Shown here one piece after another: positions 55,667 to 64,000 of a DNA stretch of 64,000 bases; the first letter of the stretch is position 1; each line of letters opens with the position of its first letter. The position numbers were made by a program, and so were the translations under genes. The stretch is taken from positions 1 to 64,000 of the forward strand of contig VCJN01001577.1 of the NCBI GenBank assembly GCA_006384855.1, in the 5' to 3' direction. Below the pieces are notes generated by a model. It made no database searches and was not told the DNA's origin. It saw nothing but the letters and a program-made list of their open reading frames with translations. The DNA is from Tetraselmis striata. Taxonomy: Eukaryota; Chlorophyta; Chlorodendrophyceae; Chlorodendrales; Chlorodendraceae.

Positions 55667-56734
55667 TTAACCCACTCTTTTGCTTAAATAACTCAGCTTA
55701 CACTCCTGGTACTTAACCCCGGACACCGGTTGTGGGCGGCAGTCCTTGGAATTGTTCACAAAGCAGAACGTGTCGCCGGACTCGCACCGGCCGTCGGTGA
55801 CCGGCATCAGTGCCGGATCTTCCTGGGCAACCACCGGCACGCCCAGCATGTCCAAGACGTACTTGAGGTACGTCTCGGTGTTCCTCACTTCCCTCCAACC
55901 CCTGCCACGGGCACTGGTGGACTGAAAGTGGTCTGCCGGGCCGCGCAGTGCGCTGCCCATGTGCTGGCGGGGGATCAGCATCGTCTTGTCGGCATAGCCG
56001 CCCCATGCAGAGCACGCCTTGGCCATCACTGGCAGCGAGCTCAGCATGGAAATCTCCTTCTTGCGCGACGTCACGTGTCCCCGCTTGCCCTTGGCAACAG
56101 ACGCCAGCATCAGGCTGCGAAGCGGCTGCTCCAGATGGAATGGGCGCAGAATCAGTGAGTTGTCCCGCACGCGCAATACGACATGATACTGAGCACCGTT
56201 CCTTTGCTCGGCCTGCTCGACCGCGTCCGCGCAGTCCCTCCAGCTGAGCAGCTGCTCGAAATTCTTCTGCATTCTCACCTGTAACGTTGCCGTCTGTGAG
56301 GCTTGGTACGCCGGCCAGATGGAGGTGTTCAGCTGGTGCACTCGCCGCGGGCGCTCGATGGCGACAACCGTCGCATTGTGCGCAGATATCTGGCTGGCCG
56401 CTTCCTGGAGCGATCCCGGCGCTGCCGAACACTTCTGTTTCGGGGCTGTATTCGTATAGTGGGGCTCGCCACTTCGCAGCAACAAAAACCACTCCACGGT
56501 CACTAAATGGCGGTTTGGCTTCAGGATGTTGGCGATCTTGGACTCCAGCTCCAGGCGGCCGACCTGCCCCACCACGCATACCGCCGCCCGCAGCAGGGAG
56601 GGCGGATTTTCCGGAACTAACCGTGCAGCTTGGGCAGCCATGTGCGGCCGCTGTCCGACGTCGCCACATAGAATGAGCAGCACCACTGCGACGACCGTTC
56701 TCAGAGAGGACAGCATACCGCCTCTGCGAGGCAT
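55667..56734 (-). CDS. Glycosyltransferase-like secretory protein, copy 3
   Basis: ATG 56734, 355 residues, stop TAA, no intron. A hydrophobic signal segment (residues about 9-24, LRTVVAVVLLILCGD) precedes LLRAAVCVVGQVGRLELESK. Conserved blocks: WRDCADAVEQAEQRNG, YHVVLRVRDNSLILRPF (R-x-R-D), KACSAWGGYADKTMLIPRQH, ADHFQ, ETYLKYVLDMLGVPVVAQ and GRCESGDTFCFV. Cysteines at the two ends suggest a lumenal, disulphide-bonded domain. It is the intact reference for the family in this window; copies 1 and 2 share most of these blocks. A Golgi GT-A-type transferase is the best guess from the R-x-R-D and C-x-x-WGG-x-x-DK motifs; donor and acceptor are unknown. Confidence 0.7.
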   Translation of the reverse strand: MPRRGGMLSSLRTVVAVVLLILCGDVGQRPHMAAQAARLVPENPPSLLRAAVCVVGQVGRLELESKIANILKPNRHLVTVEWFLLLRSGEPHYTNTAPKQKCSAAPGSLQEAASQISAHNATVVAIERPRRVHQLNTSIWPAYQASQTATLQVRMQKNFEQLLSWRDCADAVEQAEQRNGAQYHVVLRVRDNSLILRPFHLEQPLRSLMLASVAKGKRGHVTSRKKEISMLSSLPVMAKACSAWGGYADKTMLIPRQHMGSALRGPADHFQSTSARGRGWREVRNTETYLKYVLDMLGVPVVAQEDPALMPVTDGRCESGDTFCFVNNSKDCRPQPVSGVKYQECKLSYLSKRVG

Positions 56735-57587
56735 GAATACAGCGGCGCAGCGAAAAGGCGCAGTGAGAGGGGAGCGGCGAGTGGCGAGCCGTGCCCGACA
56801 GGCTCAGGGAAATGCATTCTAGATGTGAGCGGTGAACCAGGACGCGTCGCACCTGGGCAGGCGAAGCGCGCCTGTCCAGCTGCTGGCTGGATCGATACCG
56901 GCAGACGGCGGCGCAGGGTGGTGCTTCAGGTGCTGGCCGCGTGCTTATTGCTACCGGGCAGAGGTGTGAGCACTCGTGTGCTTCTTGTCGTCGTTTCGGA
57001 AGGCGCGGTTTCGGAATGCAGGCGGCGGCGCCCACATGGCCTACTTGAAGTTTCGGATAGAGCCTGCACGAGGCGTACTGTCAACGGGTGGGTGTCAGGA
57101 AGACAGGAAGACTGTGGTTGGTTTGATTCACACGAGAGATTGCCCGGGCTACCGCGGCGGGACCCCTACCCGCCAAAAAGCCCAATCGTCGCAGGTGGGC
57201 TGCCCTGTATATTCAATACGATTCCGATGCTACGATGAACGATAAGCTAACGGAACGACTACGACATTATCGGCGGCACATGCGCATCGTGCAGTAATAC
57301 ATGTACAAAAAAGTAGCGACTATACGACGAGCGCAGATTTCAAAGGTGCGTACTGGATGGCACGCGTGCACGTAGGTGCGGTTTGTGCGTACAATTGTAC
57401 CCTGTACGGTTTGTGCGTACCACCATTGTACCCTGTACGCTCATCGGCGCGGCGGCGAGGCGGGCAATAATGATATACGACGACGACGCGCTCGCGCATG
57501 CCCATACAGGTCGACAGACGTAAGGCCTTGCTGACAACCCAACATCCGAAGCGGCAGCGGCAGGTGTCAAGCCCACCAATAGCAGGC
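56735..57587. other. Intergenic between divergent genes
   Basis: Lies between the minus-strand glycosyltransferase-like gene and the plus-strand J-domain gene, so it may hold both promoters. A duplicated motif (GTTTGTGCGTAC ... TTGTACCCTGTACG) occurs at about 57378-57440. No gene supported. Confidence 0.5.
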
Positions 57588-60183
57588 ATGTCGAAGTTCA
57601 GTGCCGAACCCTACCGGGTGTCGAGACCAGCGAGCGCCCGGCCGGCATCCAGTCGGCGCGTGAGTGACGCGGACGGCGTGGGTGAGTAAGGGCACCGTAC
57701 TGCGCTATAGTCGCCTCGGTGGGGTCGACCCCGCCGCGCGCCTTTTTTTCCAGACTCATTCTGCTACGGGGTTGCAAACTTGCATGCTCTTTTCCACAGC
57801 CTACAGGCCCGCACCACGCGCGTCGCATACCACTGCCACAACCTCATACAGCGCGGCGTGTCTTCCAGTCTTCTTTCGCTGCCGTGCTCACTGGTCAGCC
57901 TGCTGCAGGCGCGTACTTGAACCCGAGGGAGTATCTGGGCAAGCAGGCTCCAGCGGCCGCGGCGTCGACCGAGAAGAAGCCGCTCTCGGCGCGGTCGGGA
58001 CGCACCGGCAGCATGCCGGGAGTGGTACTCAGCAGCAAATCCGCTGCGGGGAAGGTGAGCAACACATTTGGCCACGAACCAGCGCGAAGACCTGCCCTTT
58101 GCAGGGCTGTAGCGGTTGTCGTCCTGGTCGGGAACTGACCCCCACTCTCCCCTCCTCTCCAGTCACATCCTGCAAGTAATCCGTTGTCGGCCATAGTCGA
58201 TCGGCTGGCGACAAAACTGGCAGACGCCGAGGCGCAGCTAGCCCGGAAAGACGCCAAGGTGATCTTCCCTCCATTGCACCCCGAGCGTTGGTGACGGACC
58301 TTAGCGGGATATAATGGGTCGTGACTGCTGGGACGCAGTTGAAGGAGCAGGCCGCAGAGCTGCAGAGCGCGCAAGAGGCGGCAAACGAGATGAGGCACGC
58401 GAAAGTCCGTGCTTTGGATGCGCTCCGGGACATGGAGGCGCAAAACACCAAGCTTGTGCGTGCCTACCTGGACAAGAAGCGTGAGGCGCAGCAGGTAGGT
58501 GGGCTGGGGTGGAGTGCACACAGCTCCGCGGCGCTGTTTGGCCCTCCGCCTCCGTGCACAGACATACCACATCCATGAATAGATGTCAATCACATCTGGG
58601 TGTTTCTTCCTTCGCTGCTCAGGTTCACTCGCCCCAGACCTCGAAAGTCGAGCAGGATGCACTCGTAGAGAGGTGAGGCCTCACCATGGCAGCAAGGGGT
58701 CATGTCGGACATGGGAGCATACCTTGTTCCATTACAGCGGCTCCCTGCAAATATCCTCCGGGCATCGAGGCGTGCTAAATGCATGAGTTATTGCCACAGG
58801 TTGCAAGAGGAGATTGAGGACCTCAAGTATGCAAACTCCAATCTACAGCGCAAGCTAGAGATGGCTTACCAGGAGTCTGCCAGCGGTACGCCTGCACTAG
58901 CAAGGCCTGCGTATTGTTCCATTCGCCCATGTCATCGCCCTCTGGCTGCCTGGTGTCATGCCCACCCGGTGTCTAACCCTGGCGTGGCGGCGCTCTGTGC
59001 AGCATCCGCCAGCGAGGACGGGACACCAGTCAAGGGGGTGCCACGCTCCGAGCAGCTCCGCCGCATGAAGGGCAACACAATGACACCAAAGACACTGAAG
59101 ATCCGCATGCTGGAGGACGACGCCAAGCGCCTGTCGGAGCAGAACACCAGTCTGCGCCAGGAGCAGGAGGCCATTCTGCGGCGCACTGTGCAGCGAGACA
59201 AGGCGGACCATTACGCCCATATGGGAAACATTGCCCTGCAGCATAAGAACTACGAGTGAGTTGGGGGGACGCCGGGGCGTATAGCCATCCATGCATCCGC
59301 CTGCATGCGCTGCGGCTGGGTGGCCTAACGCGCCGTGACCCCCTGCTGCGCCAGGGAGGCAATCCAGCATTACAGCGCCGCCATCGCCATGGAAGACATC
59401 GAAGATTTCTACAACGCGGAGCTCCACGCCAAGCGCGCCGCCTGCTATGTGCACGTCAGCAAGTACATTGAGGCTATATACGACACGACGCTGTCCATCT
59501 CCCTGGACAACTCAAACCCTAAGTGCGGCAAGACCCGCCCGCCCCGCCGCCCCTCCCCTCCACAGCCCCTTTGCCCCCCTGCCCGCGTGTCTCAGCCGCC
59601 AGCCACTCCCTGACTCGCGCCCCCACCTGGGATGCAGGACCTACCAGCGACGAGCGGGTGCCTACGCGGCCATTGGGGCATTCAGCGCAGCGCTGGACGA
59701 CCTCGCGGAGGTCAAGCAGCTGTGAGCGCCTTTCGCAATTTGCTTTCCATTTATAGTGGATGGCAGCTGGTACAAACGTCACCAATGGAGAGCCTGTGGC
59801 TATAGTGTGTACAACGCAGACACCCCCCCGTGGACACAAAGCGATGGCGGCCACAGCCCTGGGTGCATTGCTAATGGCTGCCCGGCGTGGCTTGCAGGGG
59901 CGTGCTCACGGAGGAGGTGCAGCAGTCTGAGGAGCGGCTTGCCGCGCAGGCGTCGGGCAGGCCGCCAGTGAACCACTACCGCGTGCTGGGGCTGAGCCGC
60001 AGAGCGTCGGACGCCGACGTGCGAAGCGCGTACAAGCGCCACGCGCTCAAGTTCCACCCGGACAAGGCGGCATGCCCGCTGCGGCGAGGCGCCGCCGAGG
60101 TGGCATTCCGCTTGGTATCCGACGCCTCGCGAACGTTGAGTGACCCGGTCAGCCGCGCGCAGCTGGACAGCCGTGTGTCATAG
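57588..60183 (+). CDS. Coiled-coil, TPR and J-domain co-chaperone, ten exons
   Basis: Exons 57588-57681, 57909-58054, 58163-58258, 58339-58494, 58623-58672, 58800-58885, 59003-59255, 59355-59522, 59638-59721 and 59898-60183 have GT-AG junctions and total 1,419 nt, exactly 472 codons plus TAG. Residues 1-80 are basic and disordered (MSKFSAEPYRVSRPASARP). About 85-210 form a coiled coil (LADAEAQLARKDAK; ELQSAQEAANEMRHAKVRAL; LQEEIEDLKYANSNLQRKLE). About 250-380 contain TPR helices (GNIALQHKNYEEAIQHYSAA; AKRAACYVHVSKYIEAI; RRAGAYAAIGAFSAALDDL). The C-terminus is a J domain (NHYRVLGLSRRASDADVRSA, HPD in KFHPDK). J domains stimulate Hsp70 ATPase and TPRs dock chaperone or client tails. TPR plus C-terminal J matches DNAJC7/DNAJC3-type proteins; the long N-terminal coiled coil is unusual. 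Confidence 0.88.
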
Positions 60184-60847
60184 GGGAGCAAGTCTCGGCT
60201 TCGGTGTTCGGGAGACTTCAATAGGGCAGATTCAATAATTCGTTACTGGACTCGATCAGCTGCAAGGGCCGCCCGAGCTGCAAGTTCCAACGGCGCCTAA
60301 CTGAGCGTCCCGAGTGTGCAGTCAGTACACGCTTGCCATGGTGATCTGCGTGGGCCGGCAGAGGCCACTGCCTCCATCCACGCACTCATTTGGTATCGCT
60401 GTGCTCATGTCCTGCCGTTGCGCCAATCAATAACCACCATGTCATGAAAAGGAGCAATGAGAGCACACGGATGACCGATAAACCGCACGCCTGCATGCTC
60501 GTCCCCCCCCCCCCCCCCCCCCCGGTCAATCCATGCCAGACCCGTCACAGATAGCGAACGGATGCAGCAGTATGCCGTGGGCGGAATCACTCTCTCATGA
60601 ATGACTATATGTTAGTGACTACATGACTATATGACTACATGGATGGGTTCCTGGGTGGGGGGGGGGGGGGGGGAGGGAGGCATGGGGGTGAAGATCTGCA
60701 GCGTGCGCACTCATATCCATGTAGTCTCACCGGTGACCAAATGCAAGCCGGATCACGGGTCACACCTTAACACTTACAAACACACTCTCTCACAGTTATA
60801 CACAGTTATACACACACTTCCACACACTTACACACACGCACTTACAC

Positions 60848-60880
<33 letters not shown>

Positions 60881-61664
60881 GCAGGCTACCTGGCCAGACT
60901 TCATGAACCCTCAAACGGCCGGCTAGGCCAGTTGCACGTCGTCCCTTGAAGGCCAAGGATGCTGTTATAGTAATCATATCATACCACTGTTACTTCCCCT
61001 GTACTTTTCCGTGTGACAGCGGGAATATAACTGATGCACGTACATCACGATGAGGAATGAATGACGATTCAGGGCGGCAGCAGCCACACAAGAAGTTCTA
61101 GCAAAGGAACCCGGACGATTAGCCGCCAAGGAGGAAGTAGAAGGCGTAAAATTAAGGAGAGCGAGATTTCGCCAACTTAAACCCCCACCTCATGCTGGCT
61201 GCTCCTCGCCCTTACTCATAACTATAATTCAGTATATCCCGTAAATGTATCATTGCTCCATACTATCACTGTACCCATATTCGGTCATTGGTCCTCAGCA
61301 ATACCGACGAAGTCTTATCAGCCAGTCAGTCGGCCGGTCAGTATCACACACGTTCCATCAAGAAATCCATCACAACGTTGGGCTATATAAGTAGATACAG
61401 ATTCTCAAAGGGGGAATCCCGTACTGTGTGATGGGGATGTAATGCACAGCAGTTGGGTTTGGGTGCAATATCTGGATGCAAAACAAAATCGGATGAAACA
61501 ATAATTATAACGGGTTACTGGTCATATTGATAATATAGAGGTTTTATTACACCGGGCTATTCTGTCACCGGTACTGGTAACGTTTTTTAAGATTCTAGTT
61601 TGAATTCTGGCTACCAGCCTACCAGTACCTGTACTCGCAGTACGCGTACCGCTTGGACTTCCCG
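60184..61664. other. Intergenic with homopolymers and an AC microsatellite
   Basis: Poly-C about 60505-60523, poly-G about 60656-60673, CACACTTACACA-type repeats 60780-60878. A TATA-like CTATATAAG lies at about 61382. No gene recognised. Confidence 0.5.
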
Positions 61665-61844
61665 ATGTCCAGCGGCGCTAGCGACAGCATGCGACAGCCC
61701 TGCTACATGACGCACCCGCACCACGAGGGGAGTCCACCTTCTGCCTTTGCGCCAGCTGACCAGCTAGCGCAACCCACCCAGCCCGCTATGCTACCCTTTT
61801 CAATGCGGACAGTACGCCCCGTGGGCCTACTTACACCCAAAAAT
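61665..61844 (+). CDS. Candidate exon, Pro/Ser-rich peptide
   Basis: ATG 61665 opens 60 codons (MSSGASDSMRQPCYMTHPHH; FAPADQLAQPTQPAMLPFS; VGLLTPKN) up to a good donor AAT/GTAAGA at 61844. The frame is also open upstream for several Tyr-rich codons. No downstream exon identified and no domain seen. Confidence 0.25.
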
Positions 61845-61986
61845 GTAAGATATTCACATCTTTGTCTGGGTTGCATGTGCTCTTTCCTTTAAGGTTTATT
61901 AGCTTTATGTAATGTCTAAGGGTTTAGCTGTTTACCCAACTGGGATAGCCTGATGCCCTAGTCCAATCACCTACATCTCCATGTAA

Positions 61987-62028
<42 letters not shown>

Positions 62029-63530
62029 CACACACACACACATATATATATATATACAAATATATCTTCGTGCTCGTGAGCACAACACAATATATTATAC
62101 ATATGTATATACGTGATATATGTACACTTTATACTAATATATACTACATACTATATAATATATACTACACACAATATATATACTCTATGAACGCCTGATG
62201 CCAATCACGCCCCTCTGTCAGGCACTGTCGTCTTCCATATGATTGACAGCCTTCCAGATCGTGATTGAGGTTAAGCTGGGACTGACCCTAGGGAGGTTGT
62301 GATGCATCACACATGGTAGCGGCATGCGTCGGCTTATAATGGTCACATGATCCTATCCGACTGACATGTCCAACCCAGCCAGGCTGTCGTATGGCTGTTA
62401 CGCAGTCAATGGAGATGAGTGACTACCACCCGCCAACTCCTTGCATGGCTTTCCATTAGAGATGTAGCACCTCAAAGTGGTCTCGGGTGTGGCACTTGAG
62501 CCATGCTGACTGGCATGCACACTGAGCATGGAAATTAATTGGACAAGTCCCAGCCTGCGAGGGTACAAAAGCCTCACCAAACGACCGACACTCACAGCTG
62601 TACATGAGGATGGCTGCCGTGGATGGCGGCCAATGGAATCAACTCCCTTGGCACGCAAAGAGATGTAAGTTGCTTGGTTGCGCACAACCACCGGCGCAGC
62701 CAAAGCAAGCTCCCAAGTGCCTTGTCTCCTTACTCAATCATGCTATCGGCGCCATGGCCGTCGCTGCAATCACATGCCAATAATCGGCCAAGGTGTCCAC
62801 AAGAAGCATTCTGAATACAAGTACGCGAATCAAAGGCGCAATTTTCGCTACCTAAGTTGGTCTTATGGTGGAGATGACCCCGCCAGGACAACCCACCACC
62901 GTTGAGTTTGAGATGCTCCTCCATGCAGGGACACTTTCTGGAGGGCTTCCTCATATATCCTTCCCCCCCCCTACTAGGTACCTGGATCGGTCACGTGGCC
63001 CCCCATTTTGGGGGGCCCAGCAGTCCTGACGATCACTGCTCGTGCGATGAATTACAAATAAGGCGCCAAAGAAAATGATCCTGCCCCGCGCTACCTGTAC
63101 TTCGCGCGTATAATTTAATAAGTTGCCTATCAGCACCTAAAGTTGTCTGCAGCCACGCCCGCGCGAGGCCGAGGTACGGATCTGAATGTTTTGCGCGCCC
63201 GGCGGGCGAGTCATCCGGGCCATCATCGCCCGTGCACGCGTTTTACTACTGCGAGGAATGCTGTCACTGCTGGTACCCGTAAGAATTAAGACATGGAGAT
63301 ACCTCTTCTACGGGAGGGTACACTAGCGCTAAGGATCAATCCTTGAGACCTGCAAAACATCGCAACGCTGCCTCATTTCCTCCTGCATCACCTGTACCGG
63401 TACCTGTCCCGATACTACCAGAGGTACAAGCAGCAGCTGCCGCCGCAGCCTGCTGTCGTCGGACGGCTCTTTACGTCCCAGCCTCACCTGGAGGCCCAAA
63501 CTCGCAAGGGTAATCCCGAATCTCGCTGCC
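61845..63530. other. Intergenic; compound TC/AC/AT microsatellite
   Basis: (TC)n at 61988-62024 passes into (AC)n and (AT)n to about 62057, then AT-rich sequence to 62180. Short frames at 62398-62905 show no domain. Confidence 0.5.
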
Positions 63531-63657
63531 ATGGCGCGCGGGGCCGTTCCGGCGCTCTTGGTGCTGCTGTTGATGCTGCCGTCTGGCGGTAGGCAATGTC
63601 ACCTGGTTGTGGCCGACGAGGCCGAGGTCGGGCAGCATGCAGCGGGCGGCTCGCAAG
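63531..63657 (+). CDS. Candidate first exon of a secreted protein
   Basis: ATG 63531 encodes MARGAVPALLVLLLMLPSGG, a convincing signal peptide (basic start, Leu-rich core, small residues before QCHLVV), then VADEAEVGQHAAGGSQ and a consensus donor AAG/GTGAGA after 63657. The next exon is not identified within the remaining 340 bases, so the gene may run off the window. Confidence 0.35.
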
Positions 63658-64000
63658 GTGAGAGCCCCCCAAACTCCACACGCAAGTACATGCCGCCACT
63701 TGCTTCTACTGTCTCTTCGCCGTGGCGGCGCCGGCAGCAATGAGCTACCTCGGGCAATACCTGGGTCGTCAAGCCCCGGGCACCCGTCCACCCTTACCTG
63801 GTTGCCGCCGGCGAGTCTTTCTGTGTACTAGTCGCTATCATGTGCTGGCGATCATTATCACATCGTTCATCTCCGGTTTTATCAGTACTCGTAGTCGTAC
63901 GGGCGTTACGCGTACTGACGGCCTGTACGCGTACAAGTGTTCTCGCCCGCCCGTACAACCATACACCCACGAATCCACGATAGCCGATGCTACCCCCGAC
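63658..64000. other. Window edge, no further gene assigned
   Basis: GTAC-rich sequence (TAGTCGTACGG, GCGTACTGACGG, CTGTACGCGTACAAG between 63880 and 63960). Possible continuation of the secreted-protein gene. Confidence 0.4.

Overview
The window looks like nuclear DNA of a GC-rich, intron-rich microbial eukaryote, most likely an alga or other protist. The genes have short GT-AG introns, there is no operon structure, and cytosolic/ciliary-type eukaryotic proteins are present (dynein light chain LC8, a TPR-J-domain co-chaperone, an ankyrin protein). Long G/C homopolymers and AC/TG/TATG microsatellites are everywhere. I cannot place the lineage from sequence alone.

Layout. 1-0.55 kb: hexanucleotide microsatellites. 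0.8-3.9 kb (minus): multi-exon ankyrin-repeat gene; six of its exons join in phase. 4.1-7.9 kb: fragments, a decayed acidic ORF and a nested palindrome. 7.9-30.5 kb: a tandem array of three near-identical LC8 genes with a period of about 5.7 kb. A tyrosine-recombinase (YR) element lies between copies 1 and 2 and between copies 2 and 3. The first YR element is split by a 9,172-bp CACTA-like DNA transposon (11242-20413) with 22-bp perfect terminal inverted repeats and a 3-bp ATG target duplication. That transposon carries its own genes, a 30-bp coding minisatellite and a 368/371-bp higher-order satellite. 30.5-43.5 kb: a glycosyltransferase-like pseudogene, an intronless endonuclease/exonuclease/phosphatase-fold gene, a three-exon four-TM membrane protein gene and a second, longer glycosyltransferase-like gene. 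43.54-45.52 kb: a PIF/Harbinger-like DNA element (TTA duplication, 32-bp perfect TIRs). 46.0-49.3 kb: a third YR element in plus orientation. 50.3-51.4 kb: a diverged, deleted relative. 55.7-56.7 kb: the best preserved glycosyltransferase-like gene. 57.6-60.2 kb: a ten-exon coiled-coil/TPR/J-domain gene whose exons sum to an exact reading frame. 60.2-64 kb: mostly intergenic, with two candidate first exons.

Most interesting system: the YR elements have the split-direct-repeat architecture (A1-ORFs-B1-A2-B2) typical of Ngaro/PAT/Kangaroo-type retroelements, but they encode only a Gag-like RG-rich protein and a tyrosine recombinase, with no reverse transcriptase. In all three main copies the two coding regions lie in one frame separated by a single conserved TGA, which suggests readthrough to a Gag-YR fusion. 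The inner end of each A repeat is a 19-bp hairpin whose stem shows a compensatory base-pair change in the diverged copy. This may be an RT-less YR transposon class or a structured non-autonomous derivative.
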